NCBI GenBank assembly: GCA_042691655.1
Contig: CP170506.1
Span: forward strand, 2,356,001 to 2,420,000
Direction: 5' to 3'
Source: UBA695 sp042691655
Lineage (GTDB): Bacteria > Verrucomicrobiota > Verrucomicrobiia > Chthoniobacterales > Chthoniobacteraceae
DNA: 64,000 nucleotides
Shown: in pieces, positions 53,249 through 61,608 of the stretch
Layout: each line of letters opens with the position of its first letter
Numbering within the stretch: position 1 is the stretch's first letter
Program-made: the position numbers and the translations under genes
The notes under the pieces: generated by a model
What the model was told of the DNA's origin: nothing
Database searches by the model: none
The model's input: only the letters and a program-made list of their open reading frames with translations

Positions 53249-55963
53249 TCATCGCAGCCAGAGTTTCCCGAACTTTTCCGGGGCTTTCCCATCGGTAATG
53301 CCCCCAAAGAGTCTCAGGCCGCGCCGATCTTTTTTCCCCGGGTCAACATCGGTTACGGCCAAGGCAATGCCAATTGCTGAACCGGATTTTGGTGCCTCCT
53401 TGAGCCCGAGGATATCCCATGGGAAGGTGATAATGTATTCGGTAATATCATCCTGGCGATGGACCTGAACGTTGAGGCGAGACTCGCTTTGGCCAACAGG
53501 CAGCTCCGGCAGATAGGAAATCCAGCGCCAGTTCATCGTTTCCTTGCCATTCCACGCGACTCCGTATTCAAAGACGCGGTGCCCCTTGAGAGCAAATAGA
53601 TCATTAGCTTCCCATGTTTTCTCAGTATCGACGTCAAAGCCGAGCTGTATTGAATCCTGCGACCATAGTTTTTCCGGGCTGGAGGTCTGGAGATGACTAT
53701 CGTCTCGCACGCAAATGCGGAGATATAGCGCGCGGGTGTCATGGGCGGCCTGAAAGGTGGCTGAGCAGTTTGCTTTTTCGCTGAGACCGCCAAAGGGATC
53801 CCAATCGGAGAAGTCAACCGGCGGAATGGCGTTCCAATCCGGTGTGGCTTGTTTTGTCACGGGTTGTGCGGCCACTACGGTGAGATCCAGTGGCTGTTCC
53901 ATGCGGTCGCGCCGCCCGTTTTCCCGACTTTCCACCGCAAAGGTTCCCCGGTAGCGCTTCCCTAGGACAAAGTCTTCCAGAGGCGTGGTGAGTTTCGCAC
54001 CGCTTCCGGGAGGAATTTCGTTGGGATCACTAAACACAGTTCGCTTTTTCTCTAGCTTGGCGCTAGCCGTGGCGATGACCGGCGAGGCGGCGTGCGATTG
54101 GACGCTTGTCGAAAGATGAGGTGCCGCTTCCGAGGGTGGCCACTCGATGCACACGGGTGCCACCTCCAGCGGCGTGATGACTTCGAGGGGAAGCGTGGTC
54201 CATTTCTGCCCTGCTTGGGAAAGCAGCAGATACGATCCTTTTGGGGCATCCTGCGGTGCTTCCACGCGGTTCTTCTCCACGCGTAGCGGCGCTGGGGTCA
54301 ACCATTGCGTGTCGGCAGAAGCGGGGATCGCCAGCGAGTTTCCCCGCATGAGACGCAGCGGAGGTTTGGACTCGGCTTGGTAAAGCGCACCATTCTCCAG
54401 CTCTAGAAAAACGGGGCTGGGAGAAATTGCCAGGGTGTTTCTCGCCCCTATAGACAGTGGCCTTCCCGTCATCTCCTCCGCATGACTAACAGTTCCCGGT
54501 AGGGAGATCGTGCGGGTGGTCGCGGTATCCCACACCACAGCGATATCCTTCTTTGACTTGTGGAAAATGACCATGTGCGTGCTGGGTGTGAGCCGTAGCC
54601 AGTGCCCCTTGCCCTGCACGTCTGCGAGCCAGCGGGCCACATTCGCAAACGTCGCATAGGCAGGTTTTGGAGTAAGGTCGTTGTGTATGATAGAGAACGA
54701 GCGTTCGCCTTCGTTGGGTGCTGCCTTAAAGAGTAGGCAAAAATATGTGGAGTTTTCGACCCCGAGCGCGTCTAGTAGCGTCAGCGAGCGGACGACATAT
54801 TGCGCCTGGACAAGTTCATCGACAGGGCGTTGCCAAGTCCCGGGTTTCGTACACCAGCCAAACTCCGTGATATGAAGGGGAAAATCGGGCCGCCCGATCC
54901 GGGCGAGAAAGCTCTGCACTTCCTGGATGCGTTGGATAAAGAGATCCTCGGGTGCGCTGCCGTCCACATAGGCATGCAAGACCATGCCATCGAGATGCTC
55001 GAAAAGCCCAAGCCGGTTGACGGTTTCGAGATCCAGGCGGGCGGGGTCTTTGATACGAATCGACGAAAAGCAGGGGCCCAGAACCTTAACGTCGGGCCGC
55101 ATTTCCTTGATGGCGTCGGCCACGGTTTTTTGAAACCGCACGAGGTCTTCTTTGGAACCTTTCCACGCCCATTCCGGTTCGTTGTAACCCTCAAAGTAGG
55201 GAGGAAAATCTGACCAGCGGGGATGCTTGCGAACGAAAGCTTTGACGAGCTCGCTCAATGCATTCCAGTCTTTGGGCGCTTGAAACGGTTTGGATATGCC
55301 CTTGGGGGGATCGACGGGAAGCGTGTCAAGCAGCCAAAGGGGGAGGCCAAAGGAAATGACCCCCGTGTAAGTAAACCCCCGGAGGTCCGATGGCGGCTTG
55401 ACCGGTGTGGATGGCTTCGGTTCCTCGTCGCGGAGGAATGCCTCTGGATAATCTTTGAGGGAAGTCATGGTGCGGTTCCATCGGGCTCCCGCCGCCAAAA
55501 CAAGATCCGGATCCCCCTGCACGGTCCAGAGGCCCAGGCGTGACTGTCCCCGCACGGCCTCATTCAGCAGCGGCCCGATCACCGCAGCCGTCGTTTCGGC
55601 TCGGGCGGTCTGCCCCGAAGCGAGGGTCACGGTGGCCTCCACCTCATAGAACCCTTTCTCTTTTAGCGGAACAGGTATCTCGGATTGCGCGGCGTCAATT
55701 TTCTGCTCGGCGATGACTTGGCCGCGCTCGTTTTTAGAGATAATCGTGCCTCCCGTGACGGGATCGTTGTCGGCAATGTGCAGAATCAGCTCGCCGTGGG
55801 TATCCGCGAAGATGTGACCTTTTGTCTGGGAGGTGAACGTTGCCACAAGTGGCGCGGCAGCGGCTGCTTGCGCTGGGGGCAGGCAGGAACAAAGAGCTGC
55901 CACCGCAACGGCAAGGGGGATCGCGATATAAGCTGAGGAAGAAAACATGGTGTTGGGACTCAT
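53249..55963 (-). CDS. secreted clan GH-A glycosidase with CBM9-like C-terminus
   Basis: 904 residues with a signal peptide (IAIPLAVAVAALCSCLPPAQAAAA). After a short Ig-like domain comes a (beta/alpha)8 barrel of GH39/GH5 type: acid/base Glu262 in FEGYNEPEWAWKG and nucleophile Glu367 in LHITEFGWCTKPG; MVLHAYVDGS lies between, as in GH-A. Residues after 690 form a CBM9-like module (FQAAHDTRALYLRICVRDDSHLQTSS, EKLWSQDSIQLGFDVD). Acts outside the cell, probably on a plant or microbial glycan. Overlapping order MFS-small protein-this gene-FAD enzyme implies one operon under the LacI gene at 58392. Confidence 0.82.
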   Translation of the reverse strand: MSPNTMFSSSAYIAIPLAVAVAALCSCLPPAQAAAAAPLVATFTSQTKGHIFADTHGELILHIADNDPVTGGTIISKNERGQVIAEQKIDAAQSEIPVPLKEKGFYEVEATVTLASGQTARAETTAAVIGPLLNEAVRGQSRLGLWTVQGDPDLVLAAGARWNRTMTSLKDYPEAFLRDEEPKPSTPVKPPSDLRGFTYTGVISFGLPLWLLDTLPVDPPKGISKPFQAPKDWNALSELVKAFVRKHPRWSDFPPYFEGYNEPEWAWKGSKEDLVRFQKTVADAIKEMRPDVKVLGPCFSSIRIKDPARLDLETVNRLGLFEHLDGMVLHAYVDGSAPEDLFIQRIQEVQSFLARIGRPDFPLHITEFGWCTKPGTWQRPVDELVQAQYVVRSLTLLDALGVENSTYFCLLFKAAPNEGERSFSIIHNDLTPKPAYATFANVARWLADVQGKGHWLRLTPSTHMVIFHKSKKDIAVVWDTATTRTISLPGTVSHAEEMTGRPLSIGARNTLAISPSPVFLELENGALYQAESKPPLRLMRGNSLAIPASADTQWLTPAPLRVEKNRVEAPQDAPKGSYLLLSQAGQKWTTLPLEVITPLEVAPVCIEWPPSEAAPHLSTSVQSHAASPVIATASAKLEKKRTVFSDPNEIPPGSGAKLTTPLEDFVLGKRYRGTFAVESRENGRRDRMEQPLDLTVVAAQPVTKQATPDWNAIPPVDFSDWDPFGGLSEKANCSATFQAAHDTRALYLRICVRDDSHLQTSSPEKLWSQDSIQLGFDVDTEKTWEANDLFALKGHRVFEYGVAWNGKETMNWRWISYLPELPVGQSESRLNVQVHRQDDITEYIITFPWDILGLKEAPKSGSAIGIALAVTDVDPGKKDRRGLRLFGGITDGKAPEKFGKLWLR

Positions 55964-55968
55964 TCGTT

Positions 55969-56604
55969 TTAGTCGGTGAGAATCTCCGTCGCCACGTCGT
56001 CAATGCAAAGCGTGGCGGGAACTGTGTCTGATGTGTTCACCCACATCAACAGAATGGAGCGCGTTCCTGGATCAAGCATTCCTTCGCACTGTATGACTCG
56101 CCATGCATCTGTGGGGGGAAGCGCGGCCAGCGACTTTTTGTTTTCCAGGAAGCGGGGCTCCTTTTCTTTGCCGTTGAACTCCAGAATCGTGAAATTAGCG
56201 CCTCCTTCGGGCAACCCGTTCAGGCGATAAAAGAACCGAACGCGCACCTTCTGTGCCTTGGAGGAAGACTCTTGGGGAATGGGCACTCTTGGCGCGAGGA
56301 ACTTCTTGCTGCCCGTCGCAGATTTGATGAATGTGATTTGGACCGCTTTGGAACCGGAGTGGGGGTTGCTCTTGTCTAATGCGACGGTAAAAGGGGTTTT
56401 CCACCCCGTCGCCGGTTTGTACACCTCGTCGCAGCTCGCTGCCCAATTTGGAAGGAAGGGGGGCACGGATTCAAAATCATATTCCGAGAGGAGCTCAGCC
56501 GCTTGCATCGAGAGCACGGGCAGGATGGCGATTAGCACGGAGAGCAGGCGGGTGGATTTCCAAAAATTCGAAGGAAAGAAGAGTCGTTTCATTGGTAGTT
56601 TCAT
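55969..56604 (-). CDS. secreted beta-sandwich (CBM-like) protein
   Basis: 211 residues, signal peptide LLSVLIAILPVLSMQAAE. The mature part (SEYDFESVPPFLPNW, HSGSKAVQITFIKSATG, KVRVRFFYRLNGLPEGGANFTILEFNG, WRVIQCEGMLDPGTRSILLMWVNTSDTVPATLCIDDVATEI) is a jelly roll with the IDD ending seen in CBM4/9-like domains. No catalytic motif. 5 bp upstream of the GH-A gene (its stop at 55969), so a partner in the same operon, perhaps a substrate-binding accessory. Confidence 0.65.
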   Translation of the reverse strand: MKLPMKRLFFPSNFWKSTRLLSVLIAILPVLSMQAAELLSEYDFESVPPFLPNWAASCDEVYKPATGWKTPFTVALDKSNPHSGSKAVQITFIKSATGSKKFLAPRVPIPQESSSKAQKVRVRFFYRLNGLPEGGANFTILEFNGKEKEPRFLENKKSLAALPPTDAWRVIQCEGMLDPGTRSILLMWVNTSDTVPATLCIDDVATEILTD

Positions 56605-56677
56605 TGGGGATGTATGTTAAATGCCGTCCGAAATTGGCTAAGAGTAAATACCGCCGTTCCTTGAAAACATCAGCGAA

Positions 56678-58201
56678 TCAATGGCCATAATCGTTTGTAA
56701 TAGTGTGGCGTGCTACAGGAAGGGGGGCTACATAGTGATGTGGCCCGCCGAATTGTTTCCAACCCCGGTAGACCAGAAGCATGGGAAAGATGGACAGCGT
56801 GAGGAGCGATGCAGTCCAGAAATATATCATCCGGTAATCGCTGTGGACGAGATCCATGAATTGGCCAACAATATAATTGCCCACGATGAGGGCTCCGCAG
56901 CCAAAAACATTGAGGCCCGATGAAAATTGGCCGAATTTTTCCTCGGGAAACAGCTTCATTGTCAACGCTTGAGATCCCAATCCCCACCCGACCGAGGGAA
57001 TGGCGACAATGATGGTGCAAACAAGGAAGCTATTTTTGTCGGTAGCCAGACAGTAGATGCCAAGCGCGCCAAGAATCTGCCCGACGAGCGCAACCAAGAC
57101 TACACGTATGGCAGAAAATTTGTCGCAGAGCCAACCCATGGGGAAGTATGTTACGGCAGAGGCTGTAGCACCCCAGGCAAAAACTTTGCCCATGTCGTCC
57201 ATGCTAATGCCCAAAATATCGCGGTTAAAGAGAACAGTGAAAGGTCCAGCACAGCTCGTGGCGGAGAGAACAAGTACGTAGGCAATGAAGAAGTTGCGGT
57301 AGATTGGGATGGCAAGACACTCCCGGAAGTAGAGAGCGAAGGATTTCAAAATGCCAGGGCGGTCTTCGGCATGAGGAGGGGGCGGGTAGTCGCCTTCCTT
57401 CACGTGACGGCACATCAACATGAAGGAGATGAGGTAAAAGACGCCAACGCTCAGGCAGACTTCCCTGCGATGGGAAATCACATGGGGAAAGACGAACCAG
57501 AGGAAGGTGGCGCTGCTCACGGTGCCGACGATGCGGAACCAGGAGAGGAAGCGGGCCATGAACTCTAGGGGGACAACATCGCGCAGGAGCCAGTTGTAGG
57601 CGTTAACCAGCACCATGTTGAAGAAGTGGAAAGAGACGACGAGGGCGCAAAGGAGCGTCAGGATGACTACCGTTATGGAGATGCCGGGGGCCAGGTGGGA
57701 GAGGATATGGATGTCGAGCCAGGTGGCAATTTCGGGTGCGAACCCGACGGCGACCAGCGCCCCCACGGTGAGCGGGGTCACGACGTAGAGGAACGGGATG
57801 CGGCGGCCCAATCGGCCGCGGTAGTTATCGCTCCACTGGCTGATATTGGGGAGGAAGAGGATGTTAACGAGCCCTGCAAAGCTCCCGGTCATGATGCCAA
57901 TAAGGGAATTCGATGCGTGCAGATCTTTGAGATAAAGCGGGATGAACCGGCCAAAGATTTGCTCAAAGAAGGTAAAGGCGAAGTCTCCCCACAAAAGCCA
58001 AAGGAAGAGGACGACCAGCCCGCGCAGGGTATACTGAAGGGTTCCTACCGAGTAAATTTTCCTCGCGAGGTGCTCTTGGGAGGATTCAATCGAAGGAGGC
58101 TGGAATATAAGGGTTTTTGAGGGCGATGTTTCCAAGAAGGATCCTCCGAAATTTGATAGGCAATATACAGACCTTGGTCGGCTCGACGAGACGAAGGACA
58201 C
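56678..58201 (-). CDS. MFS transporter, probably sugar uptake
   Basis: 507 residues with about 12 membrane helices (GLVVLFLWLLWGDFAFTFF, IPFLYVVTPLTVGALVAVGF, ISITVVILTLLCALVVSFHFF, and on). The loop-2 motif NISQWSDNYRGRLGRRIPFLY is the MFS signature (D-x2-RxGRR-Px), and GWLCDKFSAIRVV its repeat in the C half. Best match is to the glycoside-pentoside-hexuronide or SLC45-like proton symporters. The first 50 residues are soluble and may be over-called; a later start is possible. First gene of the operon, divergent from LacI 58392 with its operator in the gap. Confidence 0.82.
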   Translation of the reverse strand: MSFVSSSRPRSVYCLSNFGGSFLETSPSKTLIFQPPSIESSQEHLARKIYSVGTLQYTLRGLVVLFLWLLWGDFAFTFFEQIFGRFIPLYLKDLHASNSLIGIMTGSFAGLVNILFLPNISQWSDNYRGRLGRRIPFLYVVTPLTVGALVAVGFAPEIATWLDIHILSHLAPGISITVVILTLLCALVVSFHFFNMVLVNAYNWLLRDVVPLEFMARFLSWFRIVGTVSSATFLWFVFPHVISHRREVCLSVGVFYLISFMLMCRHVKEGDYPPPPHAEDRPGILKSFALYFRECLAIPIYRNFFIAYVLVLSATSCAGPFTVLFNRDILGISMDDMGKVFAWGATASAVTYFPMGWLCDKFSAIRVVLVALVGQILGALGIYCLATDKNSFLVCTIIVAIPSVGWGLGSQALTMKLFPEEKFGQFSSGLNVFGCGALIVGNYIVGQFMDLVHSDYRMIYFWTASLLTLSIFPMLLVYRGWKQFGGPHHYVAPLPVARHTITNDYGH

Positions 58202-58374
58202 GGGTCACCAAGCGTTAAAAATAAACACAGAGTGAATAGAATTGTGCATTCCGCACTTCGCATGCACGAGGATCAGCAAAACCATAGGAAGAAGGTACGA
58301 ACTCTATACGTAGGGGTGTCTTCATAAAGCCTGAGAATAACAGCACGATTCGATTGACAACAAGAATTGCGGAA

Positions 58375-58387
58375 TGTAACAGTTACA
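58375..58387. promoter_or_regulatory. LacI operator candidate at the LacI start
   Basis: TGTAAC-A-GTTACA, a perfect 6+1+6 palindrome, ends 4 bp before the LacI ATG at 58392 and lies in the shared gap with the divergent MFS operon. The same palindrome with T at the centre recurs at 59377-59389. This is the classic layout for autoregulation plus control of the divergent transporter operon. Confidence 0.65.
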
Positions 58388-58391
58388 AATC

Positions 58392-59381
58392 ATGTCAAGT
58401 CTTCGCGACATCGCTCGCGCTACCTCGCTTTCCGTCGCCACAGTATCCCGGGCCCTACGCTCTGATCCATCCGTTTGCCGCCAAACGCAGCTTCGTGTCC
58501 TTGCCGCTGCGCAACGCCTGGGTTACCAGTTCAATCCGTACGTGGGACAGCTCATGTCGTCCTTGCGGAGAAGCCGAGGAGAATATCACAGAGGCAATCT
58601 GGCCATGATCTGGTTTGACTCCGATCCGGATAGCAACCCCCATGAAAATATTCTCGCTATGCAAAAAGCGACTCAGGAGAGAGCTAATGAGCTTGGCTAT
58701 AGCCTAGACGAGTTTAGGAGGAATGACTATACACCGAAAGCGCTTCACTCGATTCTGAAAAGCCGTGGCATCCGGGGGCTCCTGATCTCACCCCCAGTCG
58801 ACGTGCCCGGCAAGACCCACCTCCAGATAGAAATGACTGAATTTGCGGCCGTATCCCTCGGTTGGGCTATTCTCCACCCTGCACTCGACTCCGTTCGTTT
58901 TGACCATTATAGTTCGGTTCAGACTGCTATACACCATGCTCGGCATCAGTTTGGCGGCAGGATTGCTGGACTCTGGAATTTCGAGGCAGACCGCCGTGCC
59001 GACCACATCTGCCGGGCGGCCTTCCTTACCCATCATCCTTCCGGTCCTGCTGTAGCAAACAAGCTTTTCCTGAATCTAAAACATCTGCATCCAACACGTA
59101 CAAAAGCCCTATTTCAGCAGCATCAAATCGAGTGCCTTATTTGTGACACGGAGGAGGTCCCGTCATGGGTGTATCGTCTGGTTCGGCCCGAAAAGTGTAT
59201 TTACATGTTTCGCCCGCCTCTCAAATCCTGCCTTGGCTGGGTAGATCCCCGCTATGATCTGCTGGGTAAAACCGGCATCGATATTCTCACATCGATATTA
59301 CAACGGGGTGAATATGGTATTTCTGAAACCCCAAAGACCACGCAAATACCTGGAAGTTGGAGATCACAGGAACCGATGTAA
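58392..59381 (+). CDS. LacI family transcriptional regulator
   Basis: 329 residues. N-terminal LacI domain SSLRDIARATSLSVATVSRALRSDPSVCRQTQLRVLAAAQRLGYQFNPYVGQLMSSL with the usual hinge helix. The sensor is weaker but recognisable (GIRGLLISPPVDVPG, AAVSLGWAILHPALDSVRFDHY, FGGRIAGLWNF, GKTGIDILTSILQRGEYGI). Divergent from the MFS-GH-FAD operon, and immediately upstream of pseudopilin cassette 2 (gap 103 bp). Flanked by two copies of TGTAAC-N-GTTACA. Likely releases DNA on binding a sugar from the MFS/GH pathway. Confidence 0.88.
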   Translation: MSSLRDIARATSLSVATVSRALRSDPSVCRQTQLRVLAAAQRLGYQFNPYVGQLMSSLRRSRGEYHRGNLAMIWFDSDPDSNPHENILAMQKATQERANELGYSLDEFRRNDYTPKALHSILKSRGIRGLLISPPVDVPGKTHLQIEMTEFAAVSLGWAILHPALDSVRFDHYSSVQTAIHHARHQFGGRIAGLWNFEADRRADHICRAAFLTHHPSGPAVANKLFLNLKHLHPTRTKALFQQHQIECLICDTEEVPSWVYRLVRPEKCIYMFRPPLKSCLGWVDPRYDLLGKTGIDILTSILQRGEYGISETPKTTQIPGSWRSQEPM

Positions 59382-59389
59382 CTGTTACA
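59377..59389. promoter_or_regulatory. second LacI operator candidate, overlapping the LacI stop
   Basis: TGTAAC-T-GTTACA overlaps the LacI stop codon (59379-59381) and ends 95 bp before the first pseudopilin gene at 59484. It equals the 58375-58387 site except for the centre base. Suggests the LacI protein also controls pseudopilin cassette 2. Confidence 0.6.
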
Positions 59390-59483
59390 CAAAGTAGACG
59401 TTGAACTTTACCTGGAAGAGGTGCAGTCTCATTCCATGGCTATCTCTTCGGAATAGGCATGCCACTTATATATTCCCCTTCCC

Positions 59484-60158
59484 ATGAACAGTAGATTAGA
59501 GCGCGAATCTATTGGCGTAATCTCCACCTACACCGCAGGGCTTGGTTTTACGCTGATCGAGCTTCTTTTCGTAATGGCAATCATTGCGAGTTTAGCAACA
59601 CTGTCTGTCCCATCTTTTACGAGCCTCGGAAAGTCGGCAGGGCTCAATGGAGGTGGCAACATGGTGGCTGGCCTCATCACTTCAGCCCGCCAGAATGCGC
59701 TTTCCAAAAATACGATGACCGCGCTGGTCATTGTCACGGATTCGTCAGTTGATCCGCAAAACCGACTATTTACAATGATGGAGCTGCCTGCCCATGAAGA
59801 CAACACCACCAAACCGCAGTCTTCGGATTGGAAGCAGATCACCAAATGGGAAACTCTTGTCCGGGGGGTGATTGTTAGTAATTGGACATCTTCCCCTCAG
59901 ACGGTTTCTCCCACATTCCCAAAGCTGAGATATGGCAACCATTGGATCACCCAAGACGGATTCAAGTATTTGATTTTTATGCCGGACGGTAGCACGCTAA
60001 GTAATACATCTACCACGGTGCAGTTGGTCGAGGGATATATACCCAAAGGAGAAACAGTTCCCCTCTATACCAGTGTGCTCAAAAATGGAAACCCCGCGAA
60101 CTATTATAAACTTACTATTCTAAATACAACCGGGAGAATTAAAATAGACCGCCCATGA
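59484..60158 (+). CDS. Verru_Chthon cassette protein D (pseudopilin-like)
   Basis: 224 residues. Prepilin site GLG|FTLIELLFVMAIIASLATLSVPSF near residue 22. Then LITSARQNALSKNTMTALVIVTDSS and FKYLIFMPDGSTL, which line up with the D protein of cassette 1. First gene of cassette 2, so the order here is D-B-C-A. Overlaps B by ATGA. About 95 bp past the second LacI palindrome. Confidence 0.85.
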   Translation: MNSRLERESIGVISTYTAGLGFTLIELLFVMAIIASLATLSVPSFTSLGKSAGLNGGGNMVAGLITSARQNALSKNTMTALVIVTDSSVDPQNRLFTMMELPAHEDNTTKPQSSDWKQITKWETLVRGVIVSNWTSSPQTVSPTFPKLRYGNHWITQDGFKYLIFMPDGSTLSNTSTTVQLVEGYIPKGETVPLYTSVLKNGNPANYYKLTILNTTGRIKIDRP

Positions 60159-60655
60159 AGGCCGCTGCTCCATTTCGGGGATTCTCATTGATCGAGATCG
60201 TTCTTGTGATCGGGGTTATCAGTTTTTCTCTCGTTGCCATTCTTGGATTGCTGTCGGCTGGATTAAACTCAAGCAAGAATGCCCTTGATGAAAGCCTGAT
60301 TGCTGCAATGTCGCGGCAAGTAATAAGCAGCCTTCGGCAGCAGTATTTCACCAACAACACCCTCTTCACAAGCCTGGAGACATCGGGATCGACAAACCTC
60401 AAAACGGTCTATTTCAATACCAGCGGGGTGTTGGTGGACGGTACGGCCTCCGGCTTTGACCGGCCCATTTACGAATGCGTGGTGACGGCCGTCAGCAGGA
60501 CCGATTTGCTGGGTCCAGCGCCCAAGGTCTCCATTAGCATTCCATGCCTGCTGGATCTCACGCTCACCTTCAACTGGCCGATGGCCGACGGCAAAGTGGT
60601 CGAGGGCAAGGCCAGCACCTACAATCTTCATACAAGTATTGCCCGATATTACTAA
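60155..60655 (+). CDS. Verru_Chthon cassette protein B (pseudopilin-like)
   Basis: 166 residues from ATG 60155. Prepilin motif RG|FSLIEIVLVIGVISFSLVAILGLLSAGLNSSKNALDES. Similar to the B protein at 39660 in the post-helix region (LLSAGLNSS against LMPVSLDTS). Minor pilin, exported and processed. Followed 2 bp later by C. Confidence 0.84.
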   Translation: MKAAAPFRGFSLIEIVLVIGVISFSLVAILGLLSAGLNSSKNALDESLIAAMSRQVISSLRQQYFTNNTLFTSLETSGSTNLKTVYFNTSGVLVDGTASGFDRPIYECVVTAVSRTDLLGPAPKVSISIPCLLDLTLTFNWPMADGKVVEGKASTYNLHTSIARYY

Positions 60656-60657
60656 TT

Positions 60658-61608
60658 ATGAGACTTGCCACGCTGACCGGAGGGACCCGCCGGAGGGGTT
60701 TCACGCTGCTGGAGGTGTTGATCGGGACGCTGGTTCTGGCGCTCCTGGTGGCGCTGCTCAGCCAAATGTTGGGGCGCGTGAGCGGCGTGTGGCAGCAGGG
60801 CCATGCGCAGGTGGAGAAATCCGAAGGCGGCCGCGCGATCCTGGAATTCATGGCCCGGGAATTGCAGGCGGCGATGGTGCCCGTCAACCGCACCACGGGC
60901 ACGAACAGCCTGCAGCTGGTGGTCAACCCCACGCATATTTCCGACAAGTACAAAAACTCCGACGCCATTTTCTGGCAGGCGCCGCTTGCCACGGACCAGA
61001 CCCTGGGAGACATCGCGGAATTCGGCTATTTCGTCAAGTGGGACACCGCCACCAACGCGCAAATCCCCAAAGCGCTCCTGTGCCGGTTTTTCGTCAACCC
61101 GGGCACCGACTACACCGCCGATTCGAATTACCTGATCCTAACCACCCCCACCGCCTGGATCAGCGACACCATTCTTGATACCGTAGCCCCCGCCGACGCC
61201 ACCACTAACACCAATGCCGCCTACCAGGGCCTCTTTGTGGAAAATGTGCTGGGGCTGTGGATCACCTGCCTGGACGCTGTGGGCAACACCATTACGCAGA
61301 ACGGCGGCAGCGATGCGTTCGACTCCCGCAAAGGGTACAGCTACACCGACTCGGGCGGCAACGCCGTGGTGCTCTCCGGTTGTGCGCTTCCGGCGGCGAT
61401 TGACGTGAGCTTCGTGCTGCTCGACAGCCGTTCGGCCAACCGGATCACCCCGGCTTTGCAAAGCATCATCGCAGCGCTGACCGCCGATACCAGCATCAAA
61501 AACGCCGATCAGTTTGTGCGGGCTGCTCTTAACCAGGGAACGCTCAAGCCCATCCAGTCGGGGCTCAGGCCGTGCATGACTAGGGTTTATCTTCAGAATT
61601 CCAAATGA
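60658..61608 (+). CDS. Verru_Chthon cassette protein C (pseudopilin-like)
   Basis: 316 residues from ATG 60658. RRG|FTLLEVLIGTLVLALLVALLSQML near residue 13, then a coiled stretch (SGVWQQGHAQVEKSEGGRAILEFMARELQAAMVP) and a globular part (LGDIAEFGYFVKWD; SYTDSGGNAVVLSGCALPAAIDVSFVLLDSRSANR). Overlaps A by ATGA. Third-codon GC is visibly higher here than in the neighbouring B and A genes, so the operon may be a mosaic. Confidence 0.84.
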   Translation: MRLATLTGGTRRRGFTLLEVLIGTLVLALLVALLSQMLGRVSGVWQQGHAQVEKSEGGRAILEFMARELQAAMVPVNRTTGTNSLQLVVNPTHISDKYKNSDAIFWQAPLATDQTLGDIAEFGYFVKWDTATNAQIPKALLCRFFVNPGTDYTADSNYLILTTPTAWISDTILDTVAPADATTNTNAAYQGLFVENVLGLWITCLDAVGNTITQNGGSDAFDSRKGYSYTDSGGNAVVLSGCALPAAIDVSFVLLDSRSANRITPALQSIIAALTADTSIKNADQFVRAALNQGTLKPIQSGLRPCMTRVYLQNSK

